This document shows, piece after piece, positions 1-5,558 of a stretch of DNA of 6,175 nucleotides. The notes beneath the pieces were generated by a model. It was given only the letters and a program-made list of their open reading frames with translations, was not told where the DNA came from and did no database searches. Made by a program: the position numbers and the translations under genes. Source of the stretch: an uncultured Candidatus Methylacidiphilales bacterium (GTDB lineage Bacteria > Verrucomicrobiota > Verrucomicrobiia > Methylacidiphilales > CALFVM01); contig CALFVM010000120.1 of the NCBI GenBank assembly GCA_937928665.1, forward strand, positions 1 to 6,175. The letters are read 5' to 3'. The first letter of the stretch is position 1; the number at the start of each line of letters is the position of its first letter.

Positions 1-654
1 CACGCCTGCCTTCCACACCCTGACCCTCCGCAGGCACGATAGATACGGCCGCAAACCACGGTCGGTCCCGAATCGCAATCTCCTACGCACTCCCTCCGGC
101 ACCCTCCGCCCACTCCAGGAACATTGCCCCAGGCTCCGCTGCGAACACGATGAGCCGGGGCGGCCACAGCCAGTCGTCAGGCAGAAGGGTGATCCGGAGG
201 GCACCATTGACCGGCAACTCAATCAGCGGCGAGGGCTCGGCTTTTTCACGAACACTTACCCATCGGCGTTCGAAACATGGTGAATGAGAGCCGCCTAACC
301 ATTGTGAACCCCGCCGTTGCGTCCCCGGGCCTGGGCCGAAAGGAGAATCCTTCGGAATGCTCGATTACCTTCGGGCCGATCCGTTCCCAACGACGACCGC
401 CGATCAAGCCGAAGTGAACCGCCACGCGCACCTCCCGTGCAATTGCCCCGTGAACGATGTTCGTATCCGCCTCCAGCTCCTCCCTTGCCCCATCCTCCAC
501 CCAAAATGCATCCGCGCTTGGGCCCGCTCCATCAAGGAATGGTTCCCACGATCAACTACCCCTTCAATTCAAAGGTCTCCCCACACAGGCACCAGACCCA
601 AGACCCGGGCGTTGTGGGTCCAGCCCGTCCCAGGAAGAAACCGACCGAACCAGG
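1..654. other. Region downstream of coxA without an intact gene
   Basis: No complete gene can be supported in these 654 bases on either strand. The coxA stop is at 657-655, and no subunit III or IV follows. Apart from the possible gene remnant at 83-551, I see two weak structures. One is an imperfect inverted repeat of 13-base arms (369-381 and 402-414, 10 of 13 pairs). The other is a pair of short inverted repeats, GACCCA/TGGGTC (595-600 and 615-620), neither with a convincing U-run. Positions 1-82 hold nothing recognisable. A plus-strand frame open from 2 to 280 is Arg- and Pro-rich and reads as the exact antisense of the better minus-strand frame. Confidence 0.6.
83..551 (-). pseudogene. 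Possible remnant of a frameshifted gene, function unknown
   Basis: Two minus-strand frames look partly protein-like. One is open from 551 to 246, with a GTG at 500, and reads for example 'FGLIGGRRWERIGPKVIEHS'. The other is open from 364 to a TAG at 83-85 and includes 'PLIELPVNGALRITLLPDDW' followed by 'IVFAAEPGAMFLEWAEGAG'. The second has high G+C at third codon positions and a balanced, structured composition, but no usable start near its upstream end. A single frameshift in the overlap (roughly 246-364) would join them into one product of about 130-155 residues. I do not recognise the family. It could equally be non-coding DNA, a dispersed repeat, or two unrelated chance frames. Confidence 0.28.
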
Positions 655-2433
655 TCAATGTGCCTTGGCCAGTGCCGCTTTTGCCGCAGCCGGAGGAGGC
701 TGATCCTGCGGCAGATAATCCTGATCCATGCCCGGCACGCTGTATTCGTAGGGACCGTTGTAAACCACCGGCGTTTTCTCAAAATTCCCGTGGCCCGGAG
801 GCGACGGAACCGTCCATTCCAGAGTGGTTGCCCGCCACGGGTTCCTTCCGGCCTTTTCTCCTCTGAACATGCTGGAGAAGAGGTTCCAAACGAAAACAAA
901 CTGGGCCAAACCAAGCCCGATGGCCGCGAACGTAATCACCTCATTGATCGGCTGGACCGAGCGCAGGTGATCGTAAACCGTCGGATCCGCAATCCGGCGC
1001 ATCATCCCGGCCAACCCAAGATTATGCATCGGAAAGAAGGTGATGTTGAAAAAGAAAAAGGTCAGCCCGAAGTGAACCATTCCCAGGGTCTCGTTCATCT
1101 TCCGCCCGAACATCTTGGGAAACCAGAAATAGGTCGCGGCAAAAAAGGCGAACAGACTTCCGCCGAAGAGAACATAATGGATGTGGGCCACCACAAAATA
1201 GGTGTGATGCAGAAACACATCCACGGGGGTCGATGCCAGAAAGATCCCGCTCAATCCCCCGATCACGAAGAGGGAGACAAAAGCCAGCGCAAAACACATG
1301 GGCGTGTTGAACTGGATTGAACCCCCGTGAATCGTGCCGAGCCAGTTGAACGTCTTGATGGCCGACGGCACCGCGATCAGCATCGTGGTCATCGAGAAGG
1401 CGAACGAAAACCAGGGGCTCATCCCGCTGACAAACAGGTGATGGCCCCAGACGATGAAACCGAGAAAGCCAATCGCGGCCATGGCATACACCATCGCCTT
1501 GTATCCGTAGATGGGTTTCCGGGCAAAGACCGGAAGAATCTCCGACACCAGCCCCATAGCGGGCAGGATCATGATGTAAACCTCCGGGTGGCCGAAAAAC
1601 CAAAACAGATGCTGCCAAAGCAGAGGCTGCCCGCCCCGGGTGGCGTCAAAAAATGCCGTGCCAAAGTTCAGATCAAAAAAGAGCATGGCAGCAGCCGCCG
1701 AAAGAACCGGCACCGCCAGGAGCAACAGAAACGAGGTGAGGAAGAGCGACCAGACCGCCAGGGGCATCCGCATCAAACTCATGCCGGGTGCCCGCATATT
1801 CACGATGGTCGTGATGTAGTTGAAGGCACCGGCTACCGAGGCCAGCCCGTTGATAAAAATACCGATGCACCAGAGACTCTGGCCGATTTGGGCCTGATTG
1901 TAGGGCGCAACAGATGAAAGCGGGGCGTAAGCGGTCCAGCCGGAGTTGGCCGCGCCTCCTTCCACAAAAAATGAGGCGATCAAGATAAGACCGGAAGGGA
2001 GAAAGAGCCAGTATGAGAGGGCGTTGAAAAAAGGAAACGCCATGTCCCCCGCACCGATTTTCAGCGGAATCAGGTAATTCCCAAAGACCCCGATCAACAT
2101 GGGCATGATCACCAGGAACACCATGACGGTGGCGTGCATAGTGACCATCGCGTTGTAAAATTTCGGATCAAAGAAACCGTCTTCCGACACAACGGTCACC
2201 GGCAGGAACCAGCTCAACACGGGCAAGGGCACATCCGGAAAACCAATCTGCCAACGGACGCCCAAGGCCAGCAGGCCGCCGACAAAGAGAAAGGCCAGGG
2301 CAGTGAAAAAGTACTGAAGCGCAATCGTTTTGTGATCGAGCGACCAAATGTATTTGCGGAAAAAACTCAGTTCCTGGTGGGCTCCGTGCGCGTCGGAGTC
2401 GTGGGCGGGAGCAGCATGGGCTGTAGCGGACAT
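655..2433 (-). CDS. coxA: Cytochrome c oxidase subunit I (A1-type haem-copper oxygen reductase)
   Basis: This is the catalytic membrane subunit of the terminal oxidase: it reduces oxygen to water at a haem-CuB centre and pumps protons. It is 592 aa with about 12 hydrophobic helices, a normal length. His100 ('VTMHATVMV') and His419 should bind the low-spin haem, and His417 the high-spin haem ('VVAHIHYVL'). CuB ligands are His282 (in 'GHPEVY', with Tyr286 as the cross-linked tyrosine), His331 and His332. Glu284 in the same motif marks the A1 subfamily. Asp130 ('GDMAFP') and Lys360 ('SAIKTFNW') mark the D and K proton channels. The usual HD pair before TYFVVAH is His409-His410, so the Asp that binds Mg is replaced. 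The N-terminus is rich in Ala and His, and the C-terminus ends in a Pro/Ala tail. No Shine-Dalgarno precedes the ATG. No coxC follows within the window. Confidence 0.98.
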   Translation of the reverse strand: MSATAHAAPAHDSDAHGAHQELSFFRKYIWSLDHKTIALQYFFTALAFLFVGGLLALGVRWQIGFPDVPLPVLSWFLPVTVVSEDGFFDPKFYNAMVTMHATVMVFLVIMPMLIGVFGNYLIPLKIGAGDMAFPFFNALSYWLFLPSGLILIASFFVEGGAANSGWTAYAPLSSVAPYNQAQIGQSLWCIGIFINGLASVAGAFNYITTIVNMRAPGMSLMRMPLAVWSLFLTSFLLLLAVPVLSAAAAMLFFDLNFGTAFFDATRGGQPLLWQHLFWFFGHPEVYIMILPAMGLVSEILPVFARKPIYGYKAMVYAMAAIGFLGFIVWGHHLFVSGMSPWFSFAFSMTTMLIAVPSAIKTFNWLGTIHGGSIQFNTPMCFALAFVSLFVIGGLSGIFLASTPVDVFLHHTYFVVAHIHYVLFGGSLFAFFAATYFWFPKMFGRKMNETLGMVHFGLTFFFFNITFFPMHNLGLAGMMRRIADPTVYDHLRSVQPINEVITFAAIGLGLAQFVFVWNLFSSMFRGEKAGRNPWRATTLEWTVPSPPGHGNFEKTPVVYNGPYEYSVPGMDQDYLPQDQPPPAAAKAALAKAH

Positions 2434-2454
2434 AGGCAGAGATAAGTCAATGAA

Positions 2455-3336
2455 TCAAAGAGTGTCGCCGGTGTCAGCTCCCTTCAGAGCCGCCACGTTC
2501 TCACCCGCTTCCGAGGCGGTCTTCGTCGCGGGAGCACCTCGCTCCTTCAGGAACTTGTCAAAGGCTTCATCCGAAACCACCCGGAGAGCGGCAAACATTT
2601 TGTAATGCCCGGAACCACACAGTTGATTGCAGGCGATTTGCAAATTTGCCCCCTTCAATGTGTTGAACCAAACCCAGTCAATCTCTTTGCCCGGAACCAT
2701 GTCCTGATAGAGACGCAAGGCAGGCACATAGTAGGAGTGAATCACATCCCGTGAGCGAAGAATCATCTGCACAGGCCGTCCGATCGGAACAACCATTTCG
2801 TTATACACTTTGATGTCATCAGCACCCGCAGGATCGTCCGGCAGGATTCCAAACGGGTTGCCCCCGTCCATCAGTGCCCTATCCGTCTGCCCAAAGACGC
2901 CGTCGGGTCCCGCATAGCGAAAGTGGAACCCGAACTGCTCGGCGACAATGTCAACCACCAAGGCACCTTCGGGAACCCCACCCTGGCGCATCTCATACCA
3001 AACCTTTTGACCGTAGGCACCGAGCAGAAGAAAAATAAGGAGCGGGGTGGCGGTCCAAATCACCTCCAAGGTGTTGTTCCCGTGGGAGTAAACCGACTGG
3101 GAGCCTGGTTTCCGACGATACTTGATCAGGAACCAGATCATGGCGATCTGGGTGCCAACAAAAACCGCCAGGCACATCCAGAAAATGATATAAAAGATGT
3201 GGTCAATCTGTTCCCCATGAACGGAAATGTTCTCCGGCAACCACCAGAGGTTCGTGGTGCGGGGGGCCGCCTGCACCCCAGGAACCGTCACCAAACAAAC
3301 GGCCCCAATTAAAAAGCGAAACGCATTCGAGATCAT
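2455..3336 (-). CDS. coxB: Cytochrome c oxidase subunit II (CuA subunit)
   Basis: Subunit II receives electrons at its binuclear CuA centre outside the cytoplasmic membrane and passes them to subunit I. From the ATG at 3336 the protein has 293 aa. It starts with a signal peptide (1-23, ending VQA before Ala24), followed by two membrane helices (about 47-72 and 91-110) and a cupredoxin domain (about 125-256). The CuA ligands are His200, Cys236, Cys240, His244 and Met247 in 'CNQLCGSGHYKM'. Two usual residues differ: the Glu between the cysteines is Gln238, and the Trp that takes electrons from cytochrome c is Phe135 ('AEQFGFHF'). There is no fused cytochrome c domain, so it is not a caa3-type fusion. 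A longer reading from TTG at 3378 adds 14 residues ahead of the signal peptide; I prefer the ATG. coxA follows after 21 bases. Confidence 0.95.
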   Translation of the reverse strand: MISNAFRFLIGAVCLVTVPGVQAAPRTTNLWWLPENISVHGEQIDHIFYIIFWMCLAVFVGTQIAMIWFLIKYRRKPGSQSVYSHGNNTLEVIWTATPLLIFLLLGAYGQKVWYEMRQGGVPEGALVVDIVAEQFGFHFRYAGPDGVFGQTDRALMDGGNPFGILPDDPAGADDIKVYNEMVVPIGRPVQMILRSRDVIHSYYVPALRLYQDMVPGKEIDWVWFNTLKGANLQIACNQLCGSGHYKMFAALRVVSDEAFDKFLKERGAPATKTASEAGENVAALKGADTGDTL

Positions 3337-3349
3337 CTCTAATCGCCGA

Positions 3350-3378
3350 ACAGTAAGCGACACCGGCACCGATGACAA
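3350..3378 (-). promoter_or_regulatory. Possible sigma-70-like promoter for coxBA
   Basis: TTGTCA (3378-3373, 5 of 6 bases of the -35 consensus) is separated by exactly 17 bases from TACTGT (3355-3350), which keeps the T, A and final T of the -10 consensus. Transcription would begin around 3343, giving a leader of under 10 bases before the coxB ATG at 3336. The match is moderate and the consensus for this lineage is not known to me, so this is a candidate only. If correct, the upstream TTG at 3378 cannot be the start codon. Confidence 0.35.
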
Positions 3379-3553
3379 CGCGAGTTTTGAGGATTTTTTC
3401 GTCCGATTTGGACGCCTGCAATTAGTCAGTGGGGCTGCCCCGTTTCAGCCGGATTTCATCGACTGTCTGAGGTGCCCTACTCAGGACGCAACTCCACCGA
3501 TCAAGCCAGGAAGCTCCCCCGGGGCTGAGTCTGGCCACACCATCCCACTTCCG

Positions 3554-3582
3554 AAAAGGCGCGAACACTGCAACCTTGCGCC
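3554..3582 (-). terminator. Possible intrinsic terminator after rplI
   Basis: Reading the minus strand, GGCGCAA (3582-3576) can pair with TT-C-GCGCC (3565-3558) with one bulged C, leaving a 10-base loop, and is followed by four Ts (3557-3554). It starts 18 bases past the rplI stop, a typical place for a terminator. The stem and U-run are both short, so it is a weak candidate; no better one is visible in the spacer. Confidence 0.4.
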
Positions 3583-3600
3583 GGAGAGCCGGGTGCCTGC

Positions 3601-4143
3601 TTACTCTGTCTTGGCTTTGCTGCCCCGGGCCGGACCCTTCTTCTTCCTGCCAGCCGACTCCTCAGCCTCCTCTTGGACCGCAGCAGCCTGGGGATTGGTC
3701 AGCACGACGGAGAACTTGGCCTGAACACCTTGGGGCAGATGAACCGAAATGGAATGCTCACCCAGCTCCTTCAACGGACGCCCCAGTTCGATGTGTTTTT
3801 TGTCCAGTTCAATTCCGCTGCCCGCCAAACGCTCAATGATGTCTGCGGCCGTGACCGATCCGAAAATCTTGTGTCCGCCACCTTCTGCCGTCTGCATTTG
3901 GAACGTGAGAGTGACCTTATTCAAGCGTCCGGCCAGTTCCTGGGCGGCGTTGAGTTCGGCAGCTTCCCGTTCGGCTCGGAGGCGTTGCAAGGATTCCACT
4001 TGTTTCTTGGAGGCGCGGGTGGCCGGCACGGCGAGATCACGCGGCAGGAGATAGTTCCGGGCGAAGCCCGGCTTGACCTTCACAATATCGGATTCAGCAC
4101 CGAGTCCAGCAATCGGTTTTTTCAGGATGACTTCAACAGGCAT
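3601..4143 (-). CDS. rplI: 50S ribosomal protein L9
   Basis: L9 binds 23S rRNA at the base of the L1 stalk and helps maintain reading frame. The N-terminal domain (about 1-52) carries the L9 signature 'PGFARNYLLPRDLAVPAT' (25-42). A long connecting helix rich in Arg, Glu and Ala follows (about 43-75), then the C-terminal domain with 'KIFGSVTAADIIERL' (92-106) and 'GIELDKKHIEL' (110-120). L9 is usually about 150 aa. This one is 180 because of a tail after about residue 151 that is first Ala/Glu-rich and then Lys/Arg-rich ('GRKKKGPARGSKAK'), probably disordered and perhaps RNA-contacting. The ATG has no recognisable Shine-Dalgarno sequence; the leader is A/T-rich. It is the last gene of the ribosomal cluster and follows ssb directly, with no rpsR between. 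Confidence 0.97.
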   Translation of the reverse strand: MPVEVILKKPIAGLGAESDIVKVKPGFARNYLLPRDLAVPATRASKKQVESLQRLRAEREAAELNAAQELAGRLNKVTLTFQMQTAEGGGHKIFGSVTAADIIERLAGSGIELDKKHIELGRPLKELGEHSISVHLPQGVQAKFSVVLTNPQAAAVQEEAEESAGRKKKGPARGSKAKTE

Positions 4144-4186
4144 AAAGGGTTTTCTTTTTGATTAAGGGCTAAGATTGGGGTTCAGA

Positions 4187-4639
4187 CTAAAAAGGCACAT
4201 CATCATCCGATGGCGCGGGTTCATCCGCGTCACGGGATGGAGGCGGGGCCGACGCACGGGAGGACTCCCGGTCGTACCCACCGGATGAACGACCGCCTCC
4301 GCCACTGCCACCGGGGCGACCAAGAAATTGGATTCGTTCAGCGCGCACGCGCAAGCGGCTTTTTTTCTCGCCGTTGCTCTCCCACTGATCGAGTTGGAGG
4401 CGTCCTTCCACGAAGATGGGTGACCCTTTGCTCAGGTATTCCTTGCAAGTCTCCGCTTGGCGTCCCCAAACCACGAGGTCGACGTAAACCACCTCTTCTT
4501 TTTCCACGCCTTCGGTGGTTCGGTAGGTGCTGTTGATGGCCAGCCCGAGATCGCCCACGGCCGTGCCCTTGGGCGTGTGCCGGATGTCAGGGTCCTTCGT
4601 CAGGTTACCGATCAGAAAAACGCGGTTCAGACTGGCCAT
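4187..4639 (-). CDS. ssb: Single-stranded DNA-binding protein
   Basis: SSB coats single-stranded DNA during replication, recombination and repair and recruits partner proteins through its C-terminal tip. The 150-aa product has an N-terminal OB-fold (about 1-107): 'NRVFLIGNLTKDPDIRHTP' (5-23), 'TAVGDLGLAINSTYR' (26-40), 'VVYVDLVVWGRQAE' (50-63), 'YLSKGSPIFVEGRL' (68-81) and 'RVRAERIQFLG' (97-107). A flexible Gly/Ser/Arg/Pro-rich linker follows (108-140). The last residues, 'SDDDVPF', are the canonical acidic tip with the terminal Pro-Phe used to bind partners. The size and layout are normal for a homotetrameric bacterial SSB. The gene lies 29 bases after rpsF and 43 before rplI, where S6-SSB-S18-L9 operons usually carry it. 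It has the best ribosome binding site in the window. Confidence 0.97.
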   Translation of the reverse strand: MASLNRVFLIGNLTKDPDIRHTPKGTAVGDLGLAINSTYRTTEGVEKEEVVYVDLVVWGRQAETCKEYLSKGSPIFVEGRLQLDQWESNGEKKSRLRVRAERIQFLGRPGGSGGGGRSSGGYDRESSRASAPPPSRDADEPAPSDDDVPF

Positions 4640-4647
4640 GAGGGGAA

Positions 4648-4653
4648 CTCCTT
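4648..4653 (-). promoter_or_regulatory. Shine-Dalgarno site of ssb (AAGGAG)
   Basis: AAGGAG on the minus strand lies 8 bases before the ssb ATG, an ideal spacing. It supports the chosen start and is the only strong Shine-Dalgarno match in front of any of the genes here. Confidence 0.8.
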
Positions 4654-4668
4654 GGATGCGGGGGCGGA

Positions 4669-4977
4669 TCAGGCGGTGACCGGGGCGGGTTTCTCCACCC
4701 GGAGGTAAAACTGCCGGTAGATTTTCTCGTCGAGCGTAAAGGCTTTTTTCAGGGCGTCGAGATGTTTGGGATCAAGCTCGAAGGTGACTCCCAGGTAGTA
4801 TCCAGAATCCAGCTTGCCGGCGGTCCGCTCAAACTTGCGCCGGTCCATTCGCTGGGTCGTCTTGATGTGGCCGCCAAGGCCCTCAATCTGGGCTTTGATG
4901 CCGTCGAGGGCCTCTTTGACCCCTTCCTCCTTGCCCTGGATGTCCAGGATCAACAATGCGTCGTAGGTATGCGTCAT
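4669..4977 (-). CDS. rpsF: 30S ribosomal protein S6
   Basis: S6 is a small-subunit platform protein that binds 16S rRNA as a heterodimer with S18. The product is 102 aa, within the normal 95-140 range, and has the S6 ferredoxin-like pattern: strand 1 'THTYDALLILDI' (2-13), a helix (16-33), then 'GHIKTTQRMDRRKFERTAGK' (36-55), 'GYYLGVTFELDP' (59-70), a second helix (71-80) and the C-terminal strand 'YRQFYLRVEKP' (87-97). The central segment usually reads like G-R-R-x-L-A-Y; here it is RMDRRKFERTAGK, so this is a divergent S6. The position between pth and ssb supports the call. Its ATG overlaps the TGA of pth; upstream there is only a weak GGAA, so translation may depend on coupling to pth. The expected partner gene rpsR is not in this cluster. 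Confidence 0.92.
   Translation of the reverse strand: MTHTYDALLILDIQGKEEGVKEALDGIKAQIEGLGGHIKTTQRMDRRKFERTAGKLDSGYYLGVTFELDPKHLDALKKAFTLDEKIYRQFYLRVEKPAPVTA
4974..4977 (-). promoter_or_regulatory. ATGA stop/start overlap between pth and rpsF
   Basis: On the minus strand the rpsF ATG (4977-4975) shares two bases with the pth TGA (4976-4974), giving ATGA. This arrangement commonly allows a terminating ribosome to restart on the next gene. With no strong ribosome binding site in front of rpsF, translational coupling to pth is the likely way S6 is made. The overlap is seen directly; the coupling is inferred. Confidence 0.75.
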
Positions 4978-5543
4978 AATGGTCTGTTTCCAAAAGTCAT
5001 TGCGGCCGCGATCCCCTCTCTTCGGGCAATCTCAACCACTTCCCGGGCCCGGTCCAGAGCCTTTTCAAGCTCCGGCCATTCGTCCTCGGAAAAGCGTCCG
5101 AGCACATGGCCAACCATGTCCCCGGAGGCTTGCCCCGGCCTGCCCACCCCCCCGCGCAATCGCGCGTAGCGACGGGTGCCCAGAGCGGACTCCACCGAGG
5201 CGAGCCCGTTGTGGCCGCCGTCCGAACCTTCAGCCCGCAGACGCAGCCGCCCGAGGGGCAACTGGATTTCGTCCACTAGGACCACCAGCTCAGAAACGTC
5301 CAGTTTCCACCAATGAAGGCAGGCCTGAACGACCGGTCCGGAGCGATTCATGAAACTCTGGGGCAGGACCAACCGGGTCCCGTCTCCAGCCTCACAAATC
5401 TGGGCATCGGCAAAACTGGCTTTCTTCCAGGAAAGCCCGTCCCGCTCCGCCCACCGTTCCAAAACCAAAAATCCAAAATTGTGCCGCGTCCTCCGATATT
5501 CCGGCCCGGGATTACCCAAGCCAACCACCAGGGAACAAGCCAT
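4974..5543 (-). CDS. pth: Peptidyl-tRNA hydrolase
   Basis: This cytosolic enzyme cleaves the ester bond of peptidyl-tRNAs that drop off the ribosome, recycling tRNA. At 189 aa it has the usual length of bacterial Pth. Conserved motifs appear in order: 'GLGNPGPEYRRTRHNFGF' (residues 8-25), with Asn11 and catalytic His21; 'PQSFMNRSG' (61-69), with Met65 and Asn66; 'VDEIQLPLG' (90-98), with Asp91; 'GGHNGL' (109-114), with Asn112; and 'RLRGGVGRP' (128-136). These correspond to Asn10, His20, Met67, Asn68, Asp93 and Asn114 of the E. coli enzyme, so it should be active. The usual LD after the Asp-acidic pair is Ile-Gln here, a mild deviation. The ATG has no clear Shine-Dalgarno sequence and lies 15 bases after rplY. 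The TGA stop overlaps the rpsF start as ATGA. L25-Pth pairing is common in bacteria. Confidence 0.97.
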   Translation of the reverse strand: MACSLVVGLGNPGPEYRRTRHNFGFLVLERWAERDGLSWKKASFADAQICEAGDGTRLVLPQSFMNRSGPVVQACLHWWKLDVSELVVLVDEIQLPLGRLRLRAEGSDGGHNGLASVESALGTRRYARLRGGVGRPGQASGDMVGHVLGRFSEDEWPELEKALDRAREVVEIARREGIAAAMTFGNRPL

Positions 5544-5558
5544 GGCTTCGGGCCCGGA

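Noticed and set aside
317..866. Two plus-strand open frames with Pro/Arg-rich products
   Set aside because: Their composition is typical of GC-rich shadow frames; part of them overlaps the end of coxA, and no ribosome binding site or family pattern is visible.
457..1320. Long plus-strand open frame (287 codons) opposite coxA
   Set aside because: It lies antisense to the strongly conserved coxA sequence, is rich in Arg, His, Gln and Glu in a way typical of antisense frames, and has no recognisable motif.
3337..3378. TTG at 3378 as the coxB start
   Set aside because: It adds 14 residues before an otherwise normal signal peptide, has no ribosome binding site, and overlaps the candidate promoter.
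3400..3414. CGTCC/GGACG hairpin as a terminator
   Set aside because: On the minus strand it is followed by As, not Ts, and on the plus strand the Ts precede the stem, so it fits an intrinsic terminator in neither direction.
398..3500. Shared GGCTTGATCGG in the left-end region and in the spacer before coxB
   Set aside because: An 11-base match between two places is expected by chance in a window of this size, and the similarity does not extend.
3481..3543. 20-codon minus-strand open frame upstream of coxB, possible leader peptide
   Set aside because: Its only upstream purine run lies too close to the ATG, and there is no attenuator-like hairpin with a U-run after it; a frame this short is expected by chance.
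3525..3570. Faint resemblance of the plus strand to the loop C region of 5S rRNA (CCATCCC, CCGAA)
   Set aside because: Only short stretches match; the expected stems and the rest of a 120-base 5S gene are absent.
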